From Dipteronia dyeriana (taxonomy: Eukaryota > Streptophyta > Magnoliopsida > Sapindales > Sapindaceae): DNA of 64,000 nucleotides. The position numbers were made by a program, and so were the translations under genes. The notes beneath the pieces were generated by a model. That model was given only the letters and a program-made list of their open reading frames with translations, did no database searches and was not told the origin of the DNA. This document shows positions 21,347 through 33,698 of this stretch, in pieces (position 1 is the stretch's first letter; each line of letters opens with the position of its first letter). The stretch covers positions 45,768,706 to 45,832,705 of the forward strand of contig CM065299.1 of the NCBI GenBank assembly GCA_032871835.1. Reading direction: 5' to 3'.

Positions 21347-24300
21347 TAATTAAAATAAACTAAATTAAATTATACTAAGGATAGAAATGTAACTGGGTGC
21401 TTGCCTTTCTAAATGGAAATCAATTACAGTATAAAGAAATTAAAATTAGTCTACTCTTAAAGGAAAAACACCCTATCTACGAAAATAAAAGTGGCTTGGA
21501 GAGATGCAAGATAATGGTTACAATAGGTATATAAGTTTACCAAAAAGACAAGCTAGTCATGTTGATAATAAACATTTAAGCATCAATCAAGAGGATTCAA
21601 AGGCTAGTTCTTTTGATTAAGGATTCCGAAACCAAATCATCTATTACTACGAATCATTTGTTGATTAAGGATTACCGGAATCACTCAACCAAAGGCATGG
21701 AATGAGAAATTGTATCTAGGTTTAGATCCATTAAGCACATGAACAATACACCAAACAACCTAATCTAGCATAAGCATGCATATATCAAGTTACCTCTATT
21801 AAAGAGTTAACAATAAAGATCTATTCCTAGTTAATCAACCAGAAAATAGATGTGATCTTTCACTGAAATCAATCCATACATATCGATTCTTTTTCGTCTC
21901 CAATATGCAATAAGAATGAGAATCTAGTTTTAAACTACATCATTTGTTTTAATCTACGGTCTCACTTATGCAAACATATCAATTTCTACTCATTCACCAA
22001 CATAAATGTCAAGAAAAGAGAGATATAGCAATAAGCTATAAGAATAGAGTCAAGATACTAGTTGAATCTAAGTAAATAACACATAACAAGCAAAGTATTG
22101 GTTTACAAATATTCCCTAATGCGGATTACACATCAAAAAAATAAAAAATAAAACAAAGAGAAGATTTTAGAGATAACCAAGATCTCTATTTCGTTTGGTC
22201 TTCTTTCTCCTTGAAATCTACTCAAACATGGATGGATGAAGTTTAGAGTTGGTGGTGGCAATCCGTGGAGGAGATCCTCCATGGAATTCTTTGAAACTCC
22301 TCTCTCTCTTTTGTGATGTTGAATAATAAGAGAAGGTGTTGACGTATATCCAAGAATGGATATATGAGAGATATTATTTACTGACCAATCAAATGGTATA
22401 TTTATGAAGGTTAGGGCACTAATTGGGTGTGAAAAGTCAAGTTTACCTTTAAAAGTATCTTGATCTGTATGTGGATAAGGCTCTGCTGACATAACTCTAT
22501 GAGTTGGAACTCACAGTTTGATGTCGCAGATCTAAATTTACTGGTAGTAACTCACAGATTTCAATGGCGGTGGAATTCTAAGCAACTTATGTGAGGTGGA
22601 TCGGGGAGTTGGAACAGATCTGGTAGCTGCATTGTTTCTACTGGCTTGAACTTGCGGTCTGAAGTAACATTCTCCTTTGGTGTGCATCTGTGACTTTGAA
22701 CTACGAGTTGGAACTCACAGTCTGAAGAAGCAGATATGGATCTGCTGGCATGAGGTCGGAGTCTGACTTGACAGTATCTTCTAGGAGATATTTTCAACAT
22801 TAATCTGTAAGGTAGAATTCGCAGTCTGAACTCGCAGTCTCTTCTGGAAACTATCTATTAGTTGGTCATTCTGGTTGAAGCCACAATTTGAATTTGCAGT
22901 TCTCTTTGGGGAACATTTGTGAGTTAGAACTCGCAGTCCGCTTCTAAAAACCCAATTTAAGCTATTTTTATTACTCTTTGCCGTCAAAGCTTCACTTTAA
23001 GCTCAAACACCTAACTTTAAGGACATAAAACTACACAATGCTCAAACACTTTTTATACACACAAAAACGCTCAAAAGTGAGAACAAAAGTAATGAATAAG
23101 GAGTCTAAAATAGGTACATAATGTACCGATCAAATAACTCCAAACCTAACATTTGCTCGTCCTCGAGCAAAAATAAAAAATAAAAACAACAATTAAGAAA
23201 TCTAAAACAAATAAAAGCAATAAACAAGTAAAAACTAATTAATCCACTTTCGTGGGAGAAACGATGAAACTTAGTATGTGCTACAAGCCTTTAAAACCTC
23301 TAGGGGTCCCTAGTAGGAGGAGTCATAGTCTCCTAAGGGTTTACCAATACGATACCCATAAAGGCAACGCTAAAAACCAAAACATTGAGATGCCACTTTA
23401 AACACACCAAGAAAAAACTTTATGCATGATAAAATCTCTATATTAAGAATAAAAATATGTCATGTAAATCAATGCATCACGTAATGCTTATATGCTGATA
23501 AAAAAGATGTTTTTGGTTTACAAAACAATAAAGCTTGAATGCAAGATCGAATTCACCTTAACATCTGATCCTCACTGGATTGTGTACACTTTTTTCACTA
23601 AGAAGCTAGGTGATTACACTCATCAACATATGCGAATTGGAGTTTAGGTACATGTAATCAAATTATATTTACAAATTCATATAATTAGAAGGAACACTAA
23701 TATAAGTGCAAAGGATCTCATCAACGAATTAAACATCAAGAACATAGATAGAGCACATGCAACTTTATAATTAAGCAAGCTTCACCAAGAGATCCGCTAG
23801 GTCTTTTAAGGTTGTAATGGGGCCATGGGTGTAGGCTAAGAATAAATGAGAAAATTGAAAGTGAAATGCCTAAGACCATATCATGGGATTGCATAATGCA
23901 ATATCGACATACCAAAAATAGATTGTATCATAGGATTGTTGGCTGTCTACAATGCATGCTTTACATCCTCAAGTCAATCTATTACAAGTATGCATCTAGG
24001 CTTCTCTATTGTTTTTTTTATACTCCTTTTTTCTTTAGAGTAGATATTAATTTTTTTCCTTTCTTTCTTTTGAATGACTATACTCATATAAACTTTAATG
24101 TGTTTCATTCAAGCCTTAGTACATGCAACTACACTTTACATTTTAAAACCAAGAAACTCAATAGTTTCTTCCCAACTAACAACAATAGTAATCACAAAGC
24201 ACCCCAATAATCTACAATATCATCATGATATGGTCCAAGCTCATTAGGTACAGTTTTATTATTGAAGCTTGGTTCTTTGGAAATATAGGTAATGAAAGAA

Positions 24301-24638
24301 AAAGCTATGTGTTTTGTTTCAAATGGGCTATTAGAGCACACACATAGGGCAAGAATTAGTGTTTAGGCCATTTTGTAGTTTAAGCGCACATTGGCTAGCA
24401 TCACTTCTCATTGATCAACTAATGAAAAAGTTAAGCAAACAAACATGTGATATCATAAAATGATTGTTCTTTAATATCCAATGCAAAATCCTATAAAGAT
24501 CAATCTTTAAATTGAAGAGCAAGATAAGTGTTTAAGAATAGAAATGAAATACACACTCTAAAATGAACGTCTAAGCATAAAATCTCGCAAGGGTAGTCTC
24601 CATTATTCTCTTAAGATAAACAAGCATAGTGTCTCATC
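21347..24638. other. Non-coding Gypsy-like DNA, right of T
   Basis: 3.3 kb without a convincing ORF. Matches 55790-57060 in its first part (CTTTCTAAA...AAGTGGCTTGGAGAGATGCAAGA). Contains TTTGCTCGTCCTCGAGCAAA at 23152, a palindromic phrase that recurs in non-coding parts of many plant Gypsy elements (recalled, not searched). ORFs 22133-22492 and 23866-24210 show no domain. Probably a large non-coding part of a Tat/Ogre-like or LARD-type element. Confidence 0.45.
22501..22935. repeat. Degenerate interspersed GAACTCGCAGTCTGA repeats
   Basis: About eight variants of GAGTTGGAACTCACAGTCTGA within 430 bp (near 22501, 22546, 22645, 22701, 22756, 22808, 22825, 22920) at uneven spacing, often followed by CAGAT or CTTCT. 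Not a clean tandem array; looks like a decayed minisatellite. Confidence 0.5.
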
Positions 24639-25907
24639 TGTTAAGGTTTATGCCCTAAAGATGTAATCTATAAATGGATTTATGAAATAAATAAAAGAAA
24701 AGTTTAATTCATTCATGTTGTGTTATTTTTTTATAACTTATGCGTATATTTAACATCCAAGATTGTTGTATGTAATCTCGAACTATGTATATGAATCTCA
24801 TAAATAGATAGATACAGTAAGAGTCGTGAAATCTAAAGATTCCGTAGATAACAAATAAAGATGGGTACTTTATTTGTTGTTAATCTACAGCTACTGTCCA
24901 TACCATAATATACTGTTATCCTATCTTGGATCATTCATATAGAGATATGAGAATGAACACACCTTGTATGATGTTATCATACAGGACTGAGCCATGATCT
25001 ATATGAATCTCTCATCAACATCCATTTACCGTTGATATTCATATATATCGACTAACTATGGCTAAATGTAGGTGATCTTAATCCTAAGTGTTTTATTGAC
25101 TCCTTCAGGTTAGATCATGGTCTTTGATATACCATGGGTGAGTTCGGATGAAGTTCCTGATCAATATGCTCCGTATGTTGGGATTGCGGTTTGGCTCATA
25201 GCAAGGAAGGCTTATACACAATAGTGGAATCCACTCCTTCATGTGAGAAGTAGATGGTAGTTCCCTTAAGGGTTTATTCGGGGCTTTGACAATATGAGCA
25301 CTCTCCTAATTCCCTGAGAAAATACAATTTACTTTTCATTAGAGAACCAACCGTATTTAAAGGATATACGTAATTAGAGAGAAATAATGAACATTTTGAC
25401 GTAACTCAAATTATGAACTACTACAGAGAATCACACCATGTATAATAGCTATATCGATGGACACCGAGTTGTACCAATATGTGTAAAAGCGTCTGCAGTT
25501 GAGAGAGTACGGTTTTGGGTTTTTAGTGGAATAACACCAGAGTTAATAATCAAAGAATACTAATTAAAAAGTCTAATTAATAATTCAGTGGGTTATTGGA
25601 GCTCAGAATACTGTGGGTCCATTAGATCCCCTTGCTAGCTCGATTGATTTAGGCAACAAGGGTCACAATTAATTAATTGGATTGTCCAATTAATAGTGTT
25701 ACGAAAGTAACACATATTTATTCGATAATTTAATTATTTCATTAGTGAATAATGGTGATTAAATAAATTAAATAATAAGATTATTTAATTATGTTATTAA
25801 TCACTAAATGAGGATGTTTGTTGAAACTTGGTTTTGAATAAAATAAGATAATTTGATTATTTTATTTTATTAAATTAAATATTTAATTTTTAAATTTAAG
25901 CCACTGC
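24639..25907 (+). repeat. Truncated Copia LTR of another family
   Basis: Starts TGTTAAGGTTTATGCCC and shows the AT-rich, purine/TTAATTA-rich texture of Copia LTRs, unlike families A, S and T. Its 3' end is lost where minus-strand RNase H of A3 begins (about 25908). No PBS or TSD visible. Confidence 0.5.
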
Positions 25908-26786
25908 TCCACTATTATCACAATGGATAGCAATTTGCTTATTCACATCAGGAACCACTTCCAAGTTTATCAAGAATTGGAAGAGCCAGATAGCCTCTTT
26001 TGCAGCCTCGCATGAGGCAACGTACTTGGCTTCCATGGTGGAATCGGCAATACATGATTGCTTGATACTTCTCTATATGACGGCCTCTCCTCCAATAGTA
26101 AACACATATCCTGATGTTGATCTCCTGGAGTCAGAATCTGACAAAAAATCAGAATCTGTATACCTAACGGGAATTAAATCCCTTCTAGAGTATACAAGCA
26201 TATAATCTCTCGTCCTCTTAAGATACTTGACAATATGCTTGACTGTCATCCAGTTATCAGAACCAGGTTTCAATTGAAACCTGCTAACTATGCCCACATC
26301 AAAACAAATATCTGGTATATTACAGAGCATTGCATATATGAGACTTCCAATTACCGATGCATACGGAACCCTACTCATGAATTGCTCTTCATGCTCATTC
26401 TTAGGAACTTGTTCCTTAGAAAGTTTGATTCCATTTTTGAAAGGTAACATACCTTTCTATGAATCTTGCATGAAAAATGTAGACAAGATTTTATCTATGT
26501 ATGAAGCTTGGGATAATGCAATCGTTATATTCTTTCTATCCCTTATGACTTGGATACCAAGAATATAACTTGCTTCTCCTAAGGCCTTAATATCAAATTG
26601 TTTTTCTAACCATTCTTTTATTGAGGTCAATACACCTACATCGTTTTCGATGAGTACTATATCATCAACATAATGAACTAGGAAAACCAACTTGTCGTCT
26701 TTAATCCTTTTGTATATACAAGGTTCATCAAGGTTTTGAATAAATCCAAAAAAATTCATGGCTTGATCGAACCTTTTGTTCCAGGA
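25908..26786 (-). pseudogene. Copia RT C-terminal part and RNase H (A3)
   Basis: RT reading 26786-26457 has RFDQAMN-type words, FGFIQNLDEPCIYKR, the catalytic HYVDDIVLIENDVG and YILGIQVIRDR. The frame continues as 26450-26073 with KNEHEEQFMSRVPYASVIGS, NIPDICFDVGIVSRF, MTVKHIVKYLKRTRDYML and a DSDFLSDSDSRRSTSGYVF RNase H start. RNase H residues (EAKYVA..EAAKEA-like, then CD.NGAV) follow in decayed form to 25908. The N-terminal RT and all of integrase are deleted. Two stops break the frame (26451, 26073). Confidence 0.85.
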
Positions 26787-27088
26787 ATTATCTCCTCTAG
26801 GGACATCATTATATCATCAACAGTCTCCATTCCTTCATATTGTTGTTGCAACACGTCGGAGATGTGGCATAACATAATGTATATCTAGCCATCTCATCTG
26901 AAGACTTCCACTACACATACTAATCTTTTTGCTCCTGAGTAGATTCATTAGTTTGGTGATTAAGGAATAGACATAATGAATTTATGTTTTTCAGCTTGTA
27001 ATAACAACCCAAATTTTCTTTTCCATGTGACATAATTATCATCAATTAAAGTATTATCTTTTAGGATGTTAATTAGGGATGGGGTCAT
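26787..27088 (-). pseudogene. Copia gag N-terminus (A3)
   Basis: ATG at 27088 gives MTPSLINILKDNTLIDDNYV, then TWKRKFGLLLQAEKHKF, the classic Copia gag opening (N.NYV.WKR...AE.HKF). Stops and a frameshift follow; DEMAR and ISDVLQQQYEGMETV words lead into a LEEM-type block before the deletion join to RT. This is the only A copy here that keeps the start codon. Confidence 0.75.
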
Positions 27089-28020
27089 GATTTCTTTATA
27101 TTAACAAAAATTATATATGTAAATAATCATGATAAAGGACTTTTGAATATTTATCTTGAATTAAATGAAATAATTCAATCGTAAAAATTCAACGGTGATC
27201 CAACACCCATAAATATCACGCCTCCTTTAGGAGTTCGCAACATTTACTAGTTGGACTAGAACCCACCTAATTGTTAACATAACAACCAACGTTTTCAATT
27301 TTAGCATTACAATTTTATTAACAAGAACTCTTGGGAGGATATTAATAAAATTACATTGAGTGTGACAAAGTTATCGACCTTCAATATAATCCCTCACGAA
27401 TATCCCTCCTTTGGGAGTAGATATCGTGTGGGCTAATTGTTTAGTCTATCCTTGTATGGTTGTATCTTGCTAAATTCCATTCATGAATACCTCTTGGGAG
27501 GTTATTACACGAAACACAAATCTCAACTAAACTTGGAGGCCGTAGGTGTTCCAAAACACCTTCTCCCACTCAATTATTTAAGGCGTGTGATCGAATTACA
27601 AAGAATGATTTGCCAAGTTATATAGATGCCAATTTAGATACCTAAACCATTCTATGCATGTTCATACCAAAAGAGATATATGAGTGGTACTTCTATTCTA
27701 TATGACATGTCATCAAACAATAACAAACATTGCAATATTTACAAAAATTTAAATGGCTACAATTTTGGTCCATCCTAGAAAAATAAGTAAATTACATGTC
27801 TTGGAATACAAAAAACTCCTTTCTTGGCAAACAAGTCTTCACGTGATCTTCGTCGTTTGGACTCTCTCGGCTGCCTCCCATGGGCGTGCGCACCCTTGGC
27901 CTCTACCCATGGGCATACGCTTGCCACAATCCCATAAAGGGCTGCCATGCGGCGCCCATGACTTCCATATGGCTGCCGTGCGTAGCCCATACCACAACAA
28001 ACGTGGCCACGTGCTCTTCT
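27089..28020 (-). mobile_element. Partial 5' leader of A3
   Basis: Homologous to 1-840 and 8960-9830, including the GC-rich island (27870-28018). Ends abruptly inside the island where LTR-internal sequence starts at 28021; the PBS and LTR end were deleted. Confidence 0.75.
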
Positions 28021-29383
28021 AAATAGGAGACCATCTCCTACTAGGAAAAAGATTTTGACTTTTAATTAAATAATTAATTAATCAACAAATTAATTAATAT
28101 CCATTTAATTAAATAATAAAATAAAATAATATAATTATGCTATTCTAAATAGCCTTGCCACCCAAACCAATATATATGGGCCAATATAATATTTTCATAT
28201 TTTATTAAATCTATTTGACCTTTATAAAAAATCCACATGTGAACTAGACCCATTCTTACAAAAAGAAACAAGTCCACAAGCCTCAATACAATACCAGTAA
28301 ATTGGTCCGGTAGAATATATCAAGTGATCCATGCAAGTTCGTGTGGATTGAGGATCTTGTTGGGCTATCTAGATTTAAACTCCAATAGACACAACCCAAT
28401 CACAATCAACAAATGATTCACTTAGGCTCGATCTATTTAATTTTAGTTCATTACACTAAAGAACTAAAATTGAACTCTTAAATAAAGATAGAATAATTTG
28501 ATGTCACTCATTCATACCCTAGACAACCTTATTAGAGAAAGTGTATCCTGGTGAAGAATACCAGTAATCGCCAAGAGCTCATAGACCGCCTATAGCTCTC
28601 TAAGTTACCATATTTACTCATATGATCACATTTTGAACTTGGATATTTTGACTTATGCAGAAACCATGTTTCAATAGACATTATTGAAAACTTAACGTTA
28701 AGATTTAATATCCAATACCTCAAAACATCCATGAGATGGTATTCTACTCTCATTTAATAAATGGAGCCATGATGTCCATATCTATAAATGAAGTATTTTA
28801 TCGATTAACAAATGAATACCAACAAACTATCGAGGATAGACTATGCTATATAATTGTACTCATTGATAGCTCAAATGATAACACTTGCAACCATAAGTCC
28901 ATCTTTTATATCAGGATTGAGATAGACTCTCTGATTGTCTTCAAATGAAAACTTTTATCCATTGACGGTTATAGATAAAGTATTTCATTGTGATCCTATT
29001 CAATGCACCTAGTGCACTAGATTCTTTTTCCCAGAGACACCTCACCTTGATGATTTTAAACTCGTCATAACACATTTGATCCCATTCAAATGCTAGCAAA
29101 AGAATCTACAACTTTGACAAGATAAAGGCGCCCAACCTTTTATCTTAAGTTGTTAATATTATTCAAGACTAACTAAAGAATTGTGTCTACCTCATACATA
29201 TCTATATGTATGAACAATTTTTCTTTTATCATTGTTTTTTGACCTTATGTTTATTTACTTTTGACAATTATAATAATTAAACTTCAAATGCTAAAAGATT
29301 TGTTAAACTAGAAATCACTTTATTAATATGAAAAGATTGTCAAATACATTATTATACTCTTGCTATCGAGCATATTCTTAACA
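28021..29383 (-). repeat. 5' LTR of A3, 3'-truncated
   Basis: Matches 2335-3684 of the A1 LTR and starts TGTTAAGAATATGC on the minus strand at 29383. Its distal part and PBS are deleted. The flank 29384-29388 is AACTC; no partner can be sought because the other end is missing. Confidence 0.8.
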
Positions 29384-29620
29384 AACTCAACATGTTACAT
29401 TTCACAAACACCACTCTCACCCTTGCCAGGTTCTTAATTAAATTGCTTTCAATAATCACAAAAACGTGAAACGATCGATTGATGACACCTCCCTATGGTT
29501 GATACCCTTGCTTACCACTTTACTAGTTTTTAAAACTATAGGAGCACATTACGTAGGAATAACTTTGTAAATATATTTTGAATTCACAATTTCTTAACGA
29601 TGAAAAAAGCATGTTCAAAA
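29384..29620 (+). repeat. LTR 3' end of an Athila/Tat-like Gypsy element
   Basis: Contains GACACCTCCCTATGGTTGAT and CCCTTGCTTACCACTTTACTAG, which resemble the conserved U5 end of Athila/Tat LTRs (ACACCTCCCTGTGG..TCGA..C), and is followed by a primer-site-like sequence. The upstream LTR part is cut by A3. Confidence 0.55.
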
Positions 29621-29638
29621 TGGTGATGCTGCCGGGGA
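29621..29638 (+). other. Degenerate Gypsy primer-binding region
   Basis: TGGTGATGCTGCCGGGGA is a decayed version of TGGCGCCGTTGCCGGGGA, typical downstream of Athila/Tat LTRs. Confidence 0.55.
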
Positions 29639-32374
29639 GGTGGCCTATTCATTAATTGTTTCAAGTTTTAGCAAATAATGTAGTGATGTAAATATTCCAT
29701 TAGTTTTCTACATTTTTGCATTTATTGTTTTGTGTGTGTTGAGAAAATAACCGCCTCTAGAACTCATGATTTTCATTGTTTGGCATATAATGTTTAGGGT
29801 TGGATTGGGGGTGCGAGTTTTGTGTTTTTTTTTCATATATTTGTTTATTATTTTGCTTTTTGTTCAAAGCAAATGTTGTTTAAGTTGCATTGTGAAAGGA
29901 TTGACAAGTTTTTAGGTTGGTAAGCAACCAATCATAGTTGGAGTTGGGACTAACAAACAAGGATGCCAAGACCTACAACTCATGAGAACCATGAGTGCAT
30001 TTTGCACTCCAACAATGTCACAAAGTTAAGTGTGAGAGCCATGATGACCTTAGTGGTTAATGATACCAGGGACGCAAGTAGAGCTGTCATATGGAAAAGA
30101 GGTCAGAGCAGAACTAGAGATGGGATCTCTACAAGCTTCTTCCAAAAAAGTGATTTTCGGTATGGATTCCTCTCACTGTTTCTATCTTTTTATACTACCC
30201 TACGTATGAGGGCATAGCTTAAATGTTTATTGGTAATGTGATTGTCGAAGTATTTATGAGTGAGTTGATGAGGGTACATCGATATACATGTTTTATTGCT
30301 TTAGGAAGGGTTTGATGTTATTAATTGTTCTTGTGTATGGTTGTTGATATTGAGGCATAAACCATCTATGTGCTTCAAGATAAAAATTAAACTGCCTATG
30401 TGCTTTGTGATAAAAATGATATGCTTGTTTTCATTTTATTTACTTTTGAGTAATTTATGATTGCACAATCTATTTCTCTCGTGTAAACTAAGTTCTTATC
30501 CCTCAACTTGTTATTATGTGCTTAAATGTATAGGAAGAGCTAGGTTTGGGGGGGTGGGAGGTGGGTGGGGGGATCTATTGTGGGATTGCTTAGTTTTTTG
30601 AGTTTGTTTTTCTTTAATAAGTGGTATACCGAATTTTTGTTTGGCAAATTGCATGTATTGATTGATTCTTAGTTGCCTGAATTTTCTAATGGAATTTTTA
30701 GTGTGCAGACTATCTATTGCTTTATGAGGAAGCAAGTTTTTATAACTTATGTTTAAAGCGATGTTTCTTTATCTCTTCGGAATGAAAGCTGGAACTTTAA
30801 TTTCAAGAGTCAAAGTGCCACAATAACGTCTTACCCAGACGATAAATACAACGCTTATGGGAGGCAACCAACCAAAGTTTGCATTTCTAATTTCCTTTTT
30901 CTCAATTTCATTTTTATTTTAGTACGTAATTGGTGGAGAACTTTGTGAATATTGGGTGGATGGTATACTTGTACATTATTGAATATTTTTGGAGGTATAT
31001 ATTCTTGATTTTATTGATCAAATTTGTGATGAATGAGCCAAAGGCTCTTATGGATGGAATTACATTTTTAACAGATCATTTGTAAATGATGATATTTGTT
31101 TTTTGGATTTAATTGATTTATTCTTTTACTGATGAATGTGTCGAAGGCTCTTGTGGATGATTGCATGTGAGTGTACAGATTTAATTGCCATATATAGCCC
31201 AATTCGGTTTAGGGGTTGTTATGCCCCTATTCTGTCATTTTTGTTAAATGTAGATGTAGGTTTTTAGCATGATTTCATGTGTCTTTGTGCTTAATTGTGT
31301 ATTGCATTGATTGCTTTGTTTTATAAGTTGGTCCTTGTTTAGTTGTCTTAAGTGCACACCACTAGGTCGAGCTCTCATGTCCAACATCTAGGACAATGTT
31401 GAGTTTAGGTTTGGTGATGTAGAAGCCCTTGTGAGTCGTCTTTTTGAGTCTTGAGTCTTTTTAGAGTCAATTTTTTTTTCAAACTATCGCATGGACAAAA
31501 TTTTCAAGCTTTATTTAGCTTGGGTGTGATGCCTTGAGAGTGTGCTTTTGGCGAGTTTATGCTTGGTGTGCTTAATTGAGTATCTTGTTGTCTCTCTAGG
31601 GTCTCAATTGCACTTCATGGGCTAGTCCCATCCTTTTTGTGTTCAAGTTGAGGGGACTCAGTGCTCAAGAACCTTGTTCTAATAGTGCAGACTTCCTAGT
31701 AAGTTCACAAACACAAGCCTTAAAGAGCGCATTTGAGTGTTGCTATTGTTCTATCTTAAACATGATTCTCATCATGCACATCAATTGCCATAGGATATTA
31801 TATTGCATTATATTTGTGCGACTGCTTGATGGATGCTTACATTCCCTTGATAGATGGAATTGTTAAAATGATTTTAGGCAATGTGTGTGCATTAACTACC
31901 TATATAGCCCAAACACATTTCCAATTCCTTATTGTGTGCTCCAAAGCCAAACTTTAGGTCAAACATATAACCCTTTCATTTGGTACCACATTATAACCTT
32001 ATAGCCAAAGCCTAAACACACGTAAACCCTTTCTGCCAGTCATGTAAGGATATGTAGGTGTTGTGTTTGAAAGGTGAAAAACTCGAAAATGTAAAGATAG
32101 CGTGTACTTTGTCCATATTTGTAAATGTGCAAGGAAAATGGCTCACATATGTAAAAGGATGAAAAATGTGCACTTAGAGAGTAAATAGTCAAATGTTAAA
32201 AGTGAGCAAAAGTGTAAAGTAGAGACCGGTATCTTTTGGTAGGTAGTAACGGGTAGACCTAATCGGTACTAGGTGGTACATCCTACCGGGTGAGAACAGG
32301 AAGAAAATCTCTTTTTGGTCCCTTTGTCAAAAATAGCTATAAATAGAAGGTATCGATTACGAGGAAACTTTCTC
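29639..32374 (+). mobile_element. Non-coding remainder of the Athila/Tat-like element
   Basis: 2.7 kb with no gag or pol motif. At 30848-30878 AACGCTTATGGGAGGCAACCA resembles a motif found near the 3' side of Athila-type interiors, and 31376-31425 (CCAACATCTAGGACAATG, TTGAGTTTAGGTTTGGTG) also has that flavour. A TATAAATA at 32338 may belong to the start of its 3' LTR promoter. ORFs 29963-30217 and 31639-31866 show no domain. Gag-pol seems deleted. Confidence 0.4.
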
Positions 32375-32378
32375 ACCT

Positions 32379-33683
32379 ATGGCCATGTTTAATTCCATCA
32401 GGATACTCTTATGCTTTGTAACATCTCTGGACCTTAAGATTTGGCAAATGAACCTCAAGACAACTTTCCTTAATAGAAATCTTGATGAAAGCATCTATAT
32501 AATGCAACCAGAAGGATTCAATGAAAATGACCAAGAGAAAAGGGTATGCAAGTTGCAAAAATACATATAAGGATTGAAGCAAGCATCCAGATCTTAGAAC
32601 CTAAGCTTTGATCAAGCTATGAAAAGCATTGGATTTATTTAAAACCTTAACGAACCCTGCATATACAAAAGGATTAAATGTGACAAGTTGGTTTTCCTAA
32701 TTCTTTATGTTGATGATAAACCACTCATCGAAAATGATGTAGGTGTATTGACATCGGTAAAAGACTTGTTAGCAAAACAATTTGCTACGAAAAACTTAGG
32801 AAAAGCAAGTTATATTCTTGGTATCCAAGTGATAAGGGATAGAATGAATAAAACGATTGCATTATCCCAAGCTTTATACATAGATAAAATCTTGTCTAAG
32901 TTCTCCATGCAAGATTCTAAGAAAGGCATGTTACCTTTCAGACATGGAATCAAACTTTCTATGGAACAAGCTCCAAAGAATGAGCATGCAAAGCAATTCA
33001 TGAGTAGGGTCATCGGTAGTTGGGAGTCTCATGTATGTAATGATCTATACTAGATCAAATATTTGTTTTGTTGTTGGCACAGTTAGCAAGTTGCAATCAA
33101 AATCTAATCCTGATCACTGGATGACAGTCAAGCATATTTTTATGTATCTCATGAGAACAAGAGATCATATGCTTGTATAATCTGGAAGGGATTTAATTTC
33201 TGTTGGGTAGACAAATTCTTATTTCCAATCGGATTCTGAATCCAAGTGATCCACATAAGGATCTATGTTTACTCTTGGAGGATGCACGGTCATACGGAGG
33301 AGTATCAAGCAATCTTTCATTGTTGATTGCACCTTGGAAGCTGAGTATGTTGTTGCATGCGAAGCTGCTAAAGAGATTCTTTGGCTCTGCCAATTCTTGA
33401 TTGACTTGGAAGTGGTTCCTAATGCGAATAAGATGATCACTATCTACTGTGACAACAATGGAGCAGTGGCTAATTTGGGAGAGCCATGAAGTCATAATAG
33501 AAGGAAACATAACGAAATGAAGTATCACCTTTTGAGAGAAATTATGCATAGTGGTGACGTGACGATTAGCAAGGTCCCATCAGTGAAAAATTTAACGGAT
33601 CTCCTCACAAAAGCTGTACCATAAAAGACTTTTGATAGGAACCTAGAGAACATGGGAATAAGAGATATGATACATTTGCTATA
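32379..33683 (+). pseudogene. Copia RT and RNase H of A4
   Basis: RT begins SIRILLCFVTSLDLKIWQM and NLKTTFLNRNLDESIY, where the normal catalytic Asp of QMDVKTAFL is Asn. Stops near 32568 and 32640, then LILYVDDKPLIENDVG with the YVDD box, and YILGIQVIRDR. RNase H follows in another frame (33265-33489): FTLGGCTVIRRSIKQ, CTLEAEYVVACEAAKEILW, DLEVVPN and YCDNNGAVAN. After a stop at 33487 come KHNEMKYHLLREIM and NLTDLLTKAVP, the usual Copia C-terminus, ending near 33683 just before the PPT. Polymerase and RNase H in intact relatives. Confidence 0.87.
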
Positions 33684-33686
33684 GAC

Positions 33687-33698
33687 CAAGTGGGAGAT
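33687..33698 (+). other. Polypurine tract of A4
   Basis: CCAAGTGGGAGATT immediately before TGTTAGGG; the standard Copia PPT and LTR junction. Confidence 0.85.

Larger units (their letters stand above)
25908..29383 (-). mobile_element. Copia element A3, multiply deleted
   Basis: Minus-strand A-family copy: partial LTR (28021-29383), partial leader (27089-28020), gag N-terminus (26787-27088), then RT and RNase H (26786-25908). Two internal deletions are visible: LTR to leader at 28020/28021, and gag to RT at about 26786. The 3' LTR is absent; RNase H ends against an unrelated LTR. Confidence 0.82.

Noticed and set aside
22133..22492. 119-codon minus-strand ORF
   Set aside because: No recognisable motif, and it is embedded in non-coding Gypsy-like DNA.
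23866..24210. 114-codon ORF with Phe/Tyr-rich stretch
   Set aside because: Low-complexity TTT-rich translation in AT-rich DNA; no membrane-protein pattern with conserved context.
29963..30217. 84-codon ORF considered as a host gene exon
   Set aside because: No homology recognised, no splice-site support, and it lies between Athila/Tat-like landmarks.
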